DNA of 64,000 nt from Penelope pileata (Eukaryota > Chordata > Aves > Galliformes > Cracidae): assembly GCA_013396635.1 (NCBI GenBank), contig WBMW01000793.1, forward strand, positions 357,117 to 421,116, read 5' to 3'. Below the pieces are notes generated by a model, which was not told where the DNA came from, did no database searches, and saw only the letters and a list, made by a program, of their open reading frames with translations. Below, one piece after another: positions 12,388-22,872 of this stretch. Numbering within the stretch: position 1 is the first letter of the stretch; each line of letters starts with the position of its first letter. The position numbers and the translations under genes were made by a program.

Positions 12388-12568
12388 TCTGCTTTCTTGC
12401 GCTTGTGGTAGGAACGTCTCCAAGGGTTTCTCCAGGTTTTCCTCTTAGCTAAGGACAAATCAGGAAGGAAAGCAGCTAGAGACCCTTCGATCTGATCTGG
12501 TTTTCCACACAGGGCGTGCTCGGTTGAGCAGTAGTAGGAACATTCGCCATAGAAGCAGATGTTGTTGG
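12388..12568 (-). CDS. FAM20C: FAM20C exon 6 (cysteine-rich loop)
   Basis: The segment is 181 nt: two bases completing Ala, 59 codons, and GA of a Glu codon. It encodes NNICFYGECSYYCSTEHALC, then GKPDQIEGSLAAFLPDLSLA and KRKTWRNPWRRSYHKRKKA. The four cysteines match human Cys362, Cys367, Cys371 and Cys378, which form two disulfides of the loop specific to the FAM20 family. The Gly after the last cysteine is human Gly379, a Raine syndrome position. The basic KRKTWRNPWRRSYHKRKK stretch is conserved. The acceptor TTTTTTTGCCAG|CC and donor GA|GTGAGT are both strong. Confidence 0.98.
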
Positions 12569-15500
12569 CTGGCAAAAAAAGGAAAAGAGTTTTAAAACCT
12601 ACTCTTAAATTAGTGTTCAAGAATTCATAAAAACACTGATGTATGTGAAGGAACATAAGCAGGAATAAAGCCATGACCCAGAACCCGCTGTTAGCACACA
12701 TAGTTTTCTTCCACTGAAACCACCAGAAAGCCTGATTTATTTCAGTGGCTGGGATCACGCCCCATGCTGAGCTCTGACTATTTCCAGGCTATTTATATTC
12801 CAAAACCACAAAATATATGGTTTTTCCTTCTTTCCAGTCCCAGGCTGATACATCCTTTTGCATATATTTGTTATCCCATGCTAACTAGGGTGGCTGGGGC
12901 CCCAAGTCCTCCAGCTGAACAATGACACGTGACCAAATTTAAGCCACCTTTCAAAAATTTAGCTTTTTTTTTTTTAAGAACAGACAACAACATTTTGTTC
13001 ATTTACTTGCTGGGATGAGAACTGGCAGCTTTACCAATGAGAATTATGTAGCATGCAGACTCATGAGGGGGTGCATGGGAAAGGTGGAAATAGCACAGGT
13101 ATAAATCTTTTGGTGCACATCCTGAACAGAAATTTTCTTCTCCACACATCATACTACCCTAGCAATGGCAGAGAAAGGACCTGCAGCATGTCTTGGAGTG
13201 TGTGTTACCTTAAAATTTCCCCAAAGCTGCCACCGCACATTCTATACCAATAGGAACCATCCACTTCTTTACAGGAACCCCTTCCCACTGGAGGTGGGGG
13301 AGAGCAGTTCATCCCCAAACTCCACCAATATTGGACTGTGATCAAGACTAGGAGCATGATGCTGAGCTTGTTGGTGTGCAACAACTCTTCCTAATAAGGC
13401 CTCATGATGGCTTTGATTGCATTAATTAGCTGTATTACATGGGACTGACTGCTAACCCTGGAATTACATCAAATAATCAGACTAAGTGCTGATGTTTTAC
13501 TACCTGACAGTTTGAATCAGCATTTCATTTCCAAGCCTCTATTGACGGTCATCGATTTGTCCATTAAACTGTGGTTACTTTATGCTGGACACACACTTTT
13601 CAAATCCCTCTATCGAGACTGCCTGTAAGGGCCACCCATGCATCTGTCCTCAGGTACAACTCCTGCCCATCCACGTATTTACACTAACAGGGTTGGCTCA
13701 CACCAGTTAAACACATCCTGATTCACTCCAGAAATATTTACCCTGTGATCAAAAACCTCGCTGGCAGTTACTGAAAGAAAAGTACACAGGAGAAGAGAAA
13801 ATGAAGAACAGAAATAACAAAAGCAAGAAAGGCAGCACTCAATGACTGTACTTTTCCTATTGTTATTTAAAATGTTTTATTACACAGAATATCCTTTTAA
13901 AAATATTTTAGAATCTTCTTCTTACATTTAAGATACACTTAGTCCTTCAACAGTTTAATTGAAATAGTATGAGCCTTCCCATGGAGTAAGAAACAAGCAC
14001 ATCCTTGGCCAATAAGCCATTCGTGGCTATTTCCAGCACATGATACACCTCTTAATTTCTAAGCAGAAACCCCACTATCTTTTCCTTTTGAGCAACTCGC
14101 TAATGTAAGTCTTGCAACCTCTTTTTCAAATCACTTGAGCAATCACAGCTGGCGAACCCCAGCCTGGAGGGGGCCCTGGGGCCTGCAGTCTGAGGCAGGG
14201 CTGCAGGCTGGCCCTCGTGTCAGTCAGGTTTGCCTTCTCTTCCCCACATCAAACAAAGCCAAATCAGCCAGCTCCTCCTCACACACCAGACGCTCCAGCC
14301 CCAGGACCATCTCAGTGGCTCTCACTCACTCCATTAGCCTAAAATCGAGTGCAAAGTCAACATCTGAAGAAGCCCAACCAGCCGCAAGCTGTGGGCTCAT
14401 GGCCCTGCAGGCTGTGATCTCTCAAGGGTTTCCTTCTCACAAAAGCTTTTGCAGCACAGGCTTGGTGCAGTCATTCCAGGGCTAACACAGGTGCCTCGAC
14501 TTGCCTTTGATCATCCTGGCAAAACCAGGAGGGCTTCATGCCTCCACGTTGACCTCTTCCATAATTCAGGATGAAAGTGAAAAGTTGTCCAAGCACCTGC
14601 GGGCAGCGCCGTGAGCTGCAGATGTGTGCGGATGGGAGGAGCGGGCTGGGGCACTGGGAAGGACAGGATATTCTCAGCCAGTAAGAACTGGGGGAAAATA
14701 TCTGTGATTTATACCTTTAAAAGAAATGATTGCAGACAATGTATTTCAAGGGGCTCCAGGCTGCCACAAGGGATGATTTATAAGAAATCACATACAGATG
14801 CTGCTGCTTGCTGCGGGCTAACACAGGAAAATCACGAGAGATGAAGAGATCCTTCTTTTTCCAGTGCCTGCTGATGTGGTGGGAAGCAGGGCTCTCCCCA
14901 GAGCCATTGTCTGCATGCAACTGAAGCTGCAGTGGGCTCATGTTTGATTCGCCTGTGTCAGCATCACCTGCTGCTCTGCACAGGGAGGGAACCCATTGCT
15001 ATTTACCTTGATCACCAGATACAATTTATCTTCCAGGGCCTGGACGACCTGACTTCCCACTGGCAGCGGGAGGCCAGCACTCGGTTATCTGCTGCTGCAC
15101 CGGTTCTGCAGCGAGCAAAAGGCATGGAGAGGCCCCTCCTGCGCTATCACAGCCTCTGCTGCACGCTATGTAAATCTGACCTTTCAGAAAAGGAATTATA
15201 ATAAACACTGCATTTTGCACAGCGGGGAAGATATACACAGTGTTTAATGGTTTGCTTCCGAATTTAACTTTGGGAACAATGAAACCCTGCTTGGTTTTGT
15301 CAACGGAAGCAACCGGGACTAATCATCTGACAGTAATCACACATTCGAATCCAGATAAATCTTCAGGAAAGCTTGGGGGCTATCTCAGCCACCGCGTTGG
15401 CGGCTGCGGGGTGACACAGCTGGCACACGGGCTGCTCTGCTCCTGCCGGGCTCCTCCAGCTATTGACTTTCCCACAGAGCCCCATTGCCTGCAACAGGAG

Positions 15501-17519
15501 CCCAGCCTCTGAGCCACGGCAGGATGCATCCTGTCATTAGGACAGTAAATGTGCAGTAGAGGCATAAAGCTTTTTCTGACAGCTGGTGTTCTCTCAGACG
15601 TACAGCACTCACTCTCCATCACTCCTATCTGATTTCTTGGCAGAGTGGAGGTGACAGGGTGCTGGATCTCAAGTGATTATTAAAGAAATTAACTTATTTG
15701 ATGGATCCAGAATAGACATCCTGAAATGTCTATCCTAGTTCTTATATACAGCAAGTGAGATGAAGCAGCCTGAATTATCTGGGGAAATATGTTCATTTGT
15801 AAGGTTTCTTAAAAATGCAGAAATAAGGAGGTACCAAAGATAGAAAATGCAGTTCCCATTTAGGACTTCAAGGAGCAGTAGCAAGCCTCTTGGAAACCTA
15901 AGTAGGTGACCCACATTCTGCATGGCATGCTGAGTGGGAAATTCCAGCTGGAGACACAAACCCAGGGCTTCGAGGGGAGTCCCACACTGAGAGCAGGGTT
16001 TGGCCTTTGGAAGGCAACAAAGAGAATCCCAAAGTGCAGCTGCCAAAGGAGCAGCCGCCAGGGAGCTGTGTTCCTGTGGGCTGGGCAGAAATGGCAACAG
16101 CAGCACCGGCAAAGCAGAAGGAGATGTTTAGATACACTGAAATGTTCAAATGCTTTGAATTTGCAGCATGTAAACTCCTTCTTCATTAAAAAAAAAAATA
16201 ATAATAACAAATCAAGCCAAAACAAAACCAAAGCTGTTTCCCTCAAAGCACAACAGAGGCAAGAGAATACCAAATGGTGTTGCAAATGTCTGACTTCCAT
16301 TATCTGAGGATGAATGGACACAACCCATAATGAAATCCAGCAAAAATCACCATGCTTGGTGATTGAAATCCTAACTAATTACAACAATTAAGAACCAGAG
16401 AGTGTCTGTGTACTCATCTGCACAGTTTCTGTGCATCATCCTGATAACTGAACAATAATTCTTCTTGGGAAGAAAAGGAACAAGTGGAGGTACCTTAAAG
16501 CAAATTGCTTGGCAGAGCAATTCCTTTACTGAGATTTGCATGACTCTTAATAGAGGACATTTAGCAAGCCTGTGCAATTCAAGTGTTGGAAAGAACCCTG
16601 AATATTTACTAATGCAATGCATGAAAAGATCTTATATTTACCTGCACAAAATAATAGCTAATTCAGAATTGCTATTGTTTGCTGAGAAGAAAAAAAAAGC
16701 ACAATCCCTTGGAATTGGTTAATATGAACAAAAACACAGTGCTTACTGGCTGTGTAACATTGATTTCTTTAAGCTGCGGCCTCAATTACTTCCAAAACGA
16801 AGGCTGACATCATTAATATGTCTCTTTTTTCCTAGCAAATTACCATTCATTTGTAAGAGTAGCAGGGCTACTGCAGTCTGCCCTACTGCAAAGGATGTAA
16901 AATTAATTTAAATAATTACTGACCTAATTCCATTTCTCATGTTCAGCCCAAAGTGCCTGGAAGAGCACTTTTCTGCAATCTGCTTTCTCTCCGAATGCAG
17001 CCTAATGCATTGCCTGACCCCGGCCCTGCCTGCTCTCTGCCTGGGGAAGGACAGACAGACGCTGCGTGCTGTGCAGCAACAGCTGCCTGAGCTGCCTGGC
17101 AGGAAGAGACCTTCATTTTCATTTCTGATAGAACAAGTGAGATGGCCCAGGTGTGGAAATGCAGGAAGGACTCTTCCAACATATCCCCATGTGAGTCTAG
17201 GTAAAACCACTGTGTATTGGTGAGTATCATCAATCATGATGCTCGCAACGAACTTCTGAGGGTGAGGTAGGGTTTTCATTGCAAATGACGGTCTCCCTGC
17301 CTAAGGAGAAGACTTCTACAGAAAATAAATTACATCCAGTGCTTGTTGCGTGGAGAGGGACACAGAAGCAATTGCTGGCAGAAGCAATGTGTCCCCATGA
17401 CCGCTCATTCACAGCAGACGCTGCTGGGGAGGGGATGCAGAGATGCAAGGCAGTCCCGGAGGGGCCTCGGCAGCTTTATGGGGGTGTGCAGACTGGTTCT
17501 GGCAAGTATCCATGTAGCA

Positions 17520-17850
17520 CAACAGAATTAATTGCTTAATTTAGGACTTTTATCACTTTTTCATTAGGCGTTAATTAATGCCTGCCTTTTAAGGTCAGCA
17601 TGAAATACAAGACAGAGGCTGGGCATATGTTAATGAGAATCCTACTAATTAAATGGGGGTTTCGCACGGAAGAACGCTAACAAGTAACCAACATGATTTA
17701 AACAAAGTATATTGATTTAGAAAATGTAAAATTGAAAGAAAAAATAATTGCTTAAGTGTTTTATTCTCCAGGAAAGCCTGATTCATAGTTAATTAAATAT
17801 TTTAATTGAATTTATCAGAGGCCTCTAAATAAATTTGAATAAAGGATTAT
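17520..17850. other. Possible conserved noncoding element (intron 5)
   Basis: Unique AT-rich sequence dense in homeodomain-like cores: GAATTAATTGCTTAATTTAG, GCGTTAATTAATGCC (near-palindromic), CTAATTAAATG and AGTTAATTAAATATTTTAAT. No coding frame or repeat family is recognised. The regulatory role is inferred from motif density only. Confidence 0.2.
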
Positions 17851-19006
17851 GCTTGGATCATCCTTTGGCTGTCTGGAATTTTGTAACGACAAGATCTTTA
17901 TTCCCATCCAAACCATCAGCCTTAACTCTGCATTGCTGTGCTGTGGCTGCTGTAAGCTGCTCAATACCTGAGCACAGTTTTGTAATTCTCAGAAATTACT
18001 GACCCCTAAGCCTCAGTATATAACCTGGGAAGACTAAAAAACAAGGAAGCCTACTAATCCTTGTCTTGCTAAAATGTGAACAAAATGTGTGCTGTTTCAA
18101 ATGAGCCAAAATATCTTGTGCATATTAAACAACAGCAAGACTTTCTTGTCATCTTTCACAGGTAATTATTTGCCCAAAAACAGATCAAGCAAAAAAAGGA
18201 TGTAGACAAAGAGGGAGAGATGGAGAGAAAGGGATAGAGACAAGTGCCTGGCTGGCGCACACAGAATGCCTGCACACCACATCTGGGAACACTGTCAGTT
18301 GTATGGGCAAAACTGGGGCACGTGTAACGTGGCTAAGATGAAACCTCTTGTAGTTGTGTAACATATTGCACAAGTGAAATTACTGGAATAAGTAACGGTC
18401 TGCTCAACTGTGTCCTGCAGAGCTGAACATAAATATTAAGCTAAAAATAACTGCCACAATAATGATTTTATTGGTGCTCACAACAGTGTGATAAACACTT
18501 TAAGAGAGAAAGCTCTGCAGTGACAAGGCTCTGTTTTCCAGCTACCAGCAATAAAGCACTGCTGCCCTGGGAGAATCTATGCTGAAGGCTTTGGGTGTTG
18601 GCTTCAGGGATCTGGGATTGGCAGCTGCTGGCCAGTCACACAGAGCCAAGGAGAGACCTCCAGAGATTTCCACTCCAGATTTCCTGTTACACAAGTTACA
18701 GCCCAAGTTCAGGAACGCGCATTTGCACACAGCTGAAATAACACGAGCTAAGCTCCATGCACATGGCTACATGCTTTATATTGAGCATTTCCCTGTATAT
18801 TCTCTCTCTACAAGCATACTTAAGCATTTATTTTTGTGCCTTAACTTCACCATTTCAGCATCCCGGAGGCTACAACATCTCTCCCTCCCTTTAACTGTCT
18901 TTACCTATCTTTGCATATTCTGGTAGCAGGATGTGCTTTCACCCCGTGCTGTTACAGCTCCCACTGTGTGGAGCTCTGTCCTTGGCTGAGGCTGCCAGAT
19001 GTTGTG

Positions 19007-19120
19007 AAAGAATATTAGAAATATTATTTTAGTGAAACAATAACAGAAATTATTCTATTATTAGCTAAGATAATTAGAAAGAATATTAGAATAGTCAAAT
19101 ATTAGTAAAGAATATTAGAA
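19007..19120. repeat. Three copies of an AT-rich 14-mer
   Basis: The exact 14-mer aaagaatattagaa occurs at 19007-19020, 19078-19091 and 19107-19120, with related ATTATT/ATTAG sequence between. It looks like a decayed minisatellite. It lies about 600 bp upstream (lower coordinates) of exon 5, within intron 5. Confidence 0.85.
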
Positions 19121-19718
19121 ATGGAGGATGGGGCCAGCCCTCAAAGCAGGTGCAAGGACTGGGACCAATTCAGATCACTTCTACTCCAGTCTCTACAAGC
19201 AATGAATGTGAGCTGGAAGCAGGATACATTACACATCTGCTTGATTTTGTTTCAAACTCCTCTTGTAATAAAAATTGAGGTATGCGACTCGGAGAAAAGT
19301 AGCTTTTGGTCCTCCAGGAAAAAACGAGAAATAAATGCATATGACCACCAGAAGTGACAGCTCACATAACACTAGAAAAAAGGTCTAAATAACTAATGGG
19401 CTAGGTAATAAGGTTTTGGGTAAACTGAGAGCAACAGAAGAAATTGCTTTAGAAATTCCTCTGCGTAAAACATTTGTTGAATACATTGCTTCTGTGAACA
19501 TAAAAGCTTGTCTCTGTGGATAATTTGTCAAGGGGAAAGGCACTCAATTCAAAACAATGAAGTCTTCTTTGTAGGCTGTGTCTCCACATTTATATTTATT
19601 CAAAGGTCTAGAAGACAGTTCTATTAGAAATACCTGAGCAATTAAGCAATCTACACATCGTTCCCTTAAGTATGTGTTCGGCAGGATAGAAAGAACACAG
19701 TGTTATTTCCAAGACTAC

Positions 19719-19834
19719 CTGGTGAGATGAAAAATGTTCTCCACAGTTTCTTGTCGCGAGTAACATCTCGTATTTCCCTCGTCATGTTAACCAGTCTACC
19801 TGCAACCGGTGGAACGCGACGGAAATCCAGGATC
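19719..19834 (-). CDS. FAM20C: FAM20C exon 5
   Basis: The segment is 116 nt: one base completing Arg, 38 codons, and one base of the next Ala codon. It encodes ILDFRRVPPVAGRLVNMTR, then EIRDVTRDKKLWRTFFISP. The sequon NMT matches human Asn335 glycosylation. The second proline of RVPPVAG corresponds to human Pro328, a Raine syndrome position. The acceptor TTTTCTCCCAG|G is strong. The donor CCAG|GTAGTC is weak, with G at +4 and T at +5 in place of A and G. The length is not a multiple of three, so skipping would shift the frame. Confidence 0.97.
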
Positions 19835-21593
19835 CTGGGAGAAAAGGAAAAGAGGCAGTTTATCTAAAGGATTAAAATATAATGATAGTGATAGGCTTTA
19901 GGAAGGTTCATTACACTCTGAGGGCACATTTTTCTGGGGCCTTTAAGGAATAAAAAGCCCATCGACTTTAAACTGGATCATCCTTCTGATAATACACTAC
20001 AAAACACGCCATGAATATGATCAGCTCTGACTTGCCTACATAGTATGGAGCAGACACAGAAGAGTATGGGGACACATTGTTCCATGAAAAAAAACAAGTG
20101 ACATAAAATTCCAGGAAAAAAGAGACAGTAGAGACTTGGCTTTCACCTTGTGCCAATTCAGGATTGTTATAACATGCATTTTGCTCACCAATTTTTAAGT
20201 GACTTGAGGGATTTTAGCCTCCTTCTTCCATGAGCACCATCTAATAAATCTAAAAACTAGTATTTTTTTTTCTGACAGTCTTAGTATTTGTTTGATTTAT
20301 TTCTTTCTACTCCTCCCTGTTTCAATACTCTTTTACCAACCTAAACAATCTCCCTGGAACTAAATATTTTCCCAGGGGCAATGGCTGAAAAAAGAGCCTT
20401 TCTCAATCACAAACTCCTCAGCTTTAGTAGATCATTAAAAACTCCCTACGAAGCAATGCCATTAGATACAGTAAAAGAGCAAAGTCCCCACACAAAGCCT
20501 CCCCATAGGTGGGAATTTTATGTCCACTGTCTACTGGTAAGATTTTCTACACTGGGTAGCAACTGCGTTTTCTGCTTAGTATGTGGATATTTAGCGTAAC
20601 TCCCTGCAGGAACTCCATTAATGCTTTTTCCTACAGCACCATCTGCTTAAAATGGCAATATAAAACATAAAACAGACGGGATCAACACCAAGGTCAACAA
20701 TAAAATACACAAGATCCTTTAAGAATGTGACCAGGATGGCCCTTAACAGCCAATCTACTCCGTGCCACCCACAGACATGTTCCCTCGTTGTGACCATGAC
20801 ATCAGAAGGCATCGATACTACACGTAACCCTAAATAATTTGTGGCCCAAAACTTCACTTCTGCAAGGATGCTTCTTGGCACCTCAGGCTGTGGAAGAAGC
20901 TTCAGTTCTAACTCAGCCTATGAAATGCCATGGTTTGTAGCCCTATTATTAATAATTTGTCATGAATAATTAATTCTTGCTCCTAATCTGGGCTGGCTGA
21001 GACTGTCTCCAGTACATTTCCAACACATCCTGCACTATTTCTGCTTGGAGGCACATTTTCAGCTAACAAGAACATGAGAGGACCATCAGAGTCCTCCCTA
21101 TCCTAAAGATGCTCCTGATAGCAGACAGCCCTGGCTTTTGGCTGCAACACCAGAACTCCTTCTCTATTGCAATTATTCTTCTCTGAGCACCCACAGGATT
21201 CCCCATGGCTCACTTGGATTTGTCTGTCTTGGTGCTGATTGGGGTGAGCCAGATTCCCATTGTACTAATGCAACCTACTCCCCAGGAGATGGGTCCTCTC
21301 CATATGTGCTTCGTGATCCCAGGGGAAATTAATTTCTCAGCTACTCTTCAATATCATTTCTCTTTCTTTTTGAGAATTACTTATTGCTAGGTATCTCGTT
21401 CCCAGAGCAAGTCACATTTCCTAATTATTAATCTACCGTTTCATCATCTTCCATTTATTTTATTCATGGCATTTGCCCACTTTTGTTCCATCTTTTTCCT
21501 TTTTGAAAGTAATTCAGTTACAGGGCTGGGCAACTGCAGAAACTTATCACAATATTTCCACTTTTTCTTTTAATGCAAATCCATTTTACTTGC
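19835..21593 (-). other. FAM20C: FAM20C intron 4 (1,759 bp, GC-AG)
   Basis: Phase 2 intron with a GCAAGT donor and a TTTTCTCCCAG acceptor next to 19834. Contents are unremarkable AT-rich sequence with no repeat or other gene recognised. Confidence 0.9.
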
Positions 21594-21597
21594 CTGT
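21588..21597 (-). promoter_or_regulatory. FAM20C: Non-canonical GC 5' splice site of intron 4
   Basis: On the minus strand the junction reads ACAG|GCAAGT. Apart from the C at +2 it matches the U1 consensus perfectly, the usual compensation in GC-AG introns. The frame with exon 5 (G ATC CTG GAT) holds only with this cut. Confidence 0.9.
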
Positions 21598-21686
21598 CCA
21601 AATGAAATGCTGCTATTTCTGCATTATGTCTTTCATAGTCTGAGAAATAAAAAAAGTCAGGTGGGGTTTCTTGTTCTCTGGTTTGT
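21594..21686 (-). CDS. FAM20C: FAM20C exon 4 (93 nt, symmetric)
   Basis: The segment is one base completing Lys, 30 codons, and AG of an Arg codon. It encodes QTREQETPPDFF, then YFSDYERHNAEIAAFHLD. The glutamate in DYERHN corresponds to human Glu306, which contacts the catalytic lysine and metal and is replaced by Gln in the FAM20A pseudokinase. The acceptor TTTTTCTTTGCAG|A is strong. The donor is AG|GCAAGT, a GC rather than GT site. The first downstream GT, four bases on, would leave the frame when joined to exon 5, so the GC site must be used. The exon is phase 2 on both sides and a multiple of three, so skipping it would preserve the frame and delete the glutamate. Confidence 0.97.
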
Positions 21687-21889
21687 CTGCAAAGAAAAAC
21701 AAGGAAAGCATTTTAATGAAGGGTTAGCATTTCGAAGGAGCAGTGCTCAGTCATCAGCATGTTATTCACAGTATTGTTTGCATAATGGGAGGCCTTTAAA
21801 TACTTCATGTGTGCATTATTTGCCATGTAGCCTTCATTTTAACTTCTGCTTTAAATTACTGTAACAAAAAATAGGATTCCAAGGCTTGT

Positions 21890-22080
21890 GCATGCAGGCT
21901 GCTGTCACAAAGCTATTCCACTCAAGGCTCTTGCTCTATTTAACAAGATCTATTTTATCACTCTCAAACATTTCATTAGTGATAGCAGTGAAGACAATGT
22001 CATTTCATTAAATTATCATTAACTGTAATTATGAAATTTCCAAGAGTAATAACATTTTTCTTTCATCTTTGGCAGCCATG
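21890..22080. other. AT-rich possible regulatory element near exon 4 (intron 3)
   Basis: Unique AT-rich sequence with repeated TTTCATTA and ATTA/TAAT cores, including TTTCATTAAATTATCATTAA, about 200 bp upstream of exon 4 in transcript order. Composition suggests an enhancer or splicing-related element; unverified. Confidence 0.15.
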
Positions 22081-22814
22081 CAGCTTCTATCTAAAATATG
22101 ACTCTCCCTTTGTATAACTTAGAGCCAGAAGTGACATGTTTTTCTCATTTCAGAAAAAATGGGATCATTGCCATTTGACGGCCATGACACATGTCATGTT
22201 TCAAAGAACATTAACAAGACCGTGCTTCAGAGAAGATGCAGAATTTGTTGTTTCTTCAGTTTAAGAAACAATAAAAAGTGTCATTCTGATGGAAAGAGAA
22301 AGGCTAAAGCTTGAACACTGAACTCTGTTGAAAATAGAAAGCTCGGTACAACAGGAGCAAATCTCTGTCTCATTTTAGGCAATTGCCAGTCCCGACAGCT
22401 TTTGGATGGAGCACAACTCAGGCAGCTGACCAGCACAATGTCTGGGTCCCACCAAAAACTGCACCATATCCTATTTGAAGTCTTAAACATGAAGTAAAGA
22501 CTGTAAAACTGTTCTGTAGAACATCTGCAAGGGAGGACAGTTCCCTAGAAGAGGAATACACTGTCTTCCAAAGCTCCTTCTCATTCCCTGCTGCCACAAG
22601 TGGCCAGCTGACAGCTTGCGCATCACCTGTGCTACACACCAGCAATTAAAACACAGCTACTGCGCCAGGACCTTGTCACAGGAATAGCTTTGGGGTAATG
22701 CTGGTACAGAGCTCAGATCTGCAGAGAATTTGCAGCAAGCCACACTTACGGGGCTTGCTGGGAACCCAAGGGATCCAGCCATGCTCGCTTCAACAAAGAC
22801 CATCATTTCCATGG

Positions 22815-22872
22815 CAGGGCCAGATGGTTTTTAAGGTTCCTTCCAACCCAAGCCACAATACAATTCTATGAT
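22815..22872 (+). mobile_element. CR1 LINE 3' fragment
   Basis: The sequence gggccagatggtttttaagg, then ttccttccaacccaagccac and attctatgat, matches the usual 3' terminus of CR1 retrotransposons (GATCTTTAAGGTCCCTTCCAACCCAAACCATTCTATGAT type). It is heavily 5' truncated and diverged, with no reverse transcriptase frame. It lies in intron 3, opposite to the direction of FAM20C transcription. Confidence 0.85.

Larger units (their letters stand above)
12569..19718 (-). other. FAM20C: FAM20C intron 5 (7,150 bp)
   Basis: Phase 1 intron with a weak GTAGTC donor and a TTTTTTTGCCAG acceptor beside 12568. It contains an AT-rich candidate regulatory stretch (17520-17850) and an AT-rich 14-mer repeat cluster (19007-19120). 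The open frames around 15735-16321 and 16908-17279 overlap on both strands and show no homology I recognise. Confidence 0.9.

Noticed and set aside
12384..12758. Uninterrupted minus-strand frame that includes exon 6
   Set aside because: Only 12388-12568 is coding. The upstream part is intron 5 sequence reading through the acceptor at 12569, as the frame with exon 5 shows.
15860..16321. 153-codon minus-strand frame in intron 5
   Set aside because: Overlaps open frames in three other registers. Leu/Cys-rich low-complexity translation without recognisable similarity.
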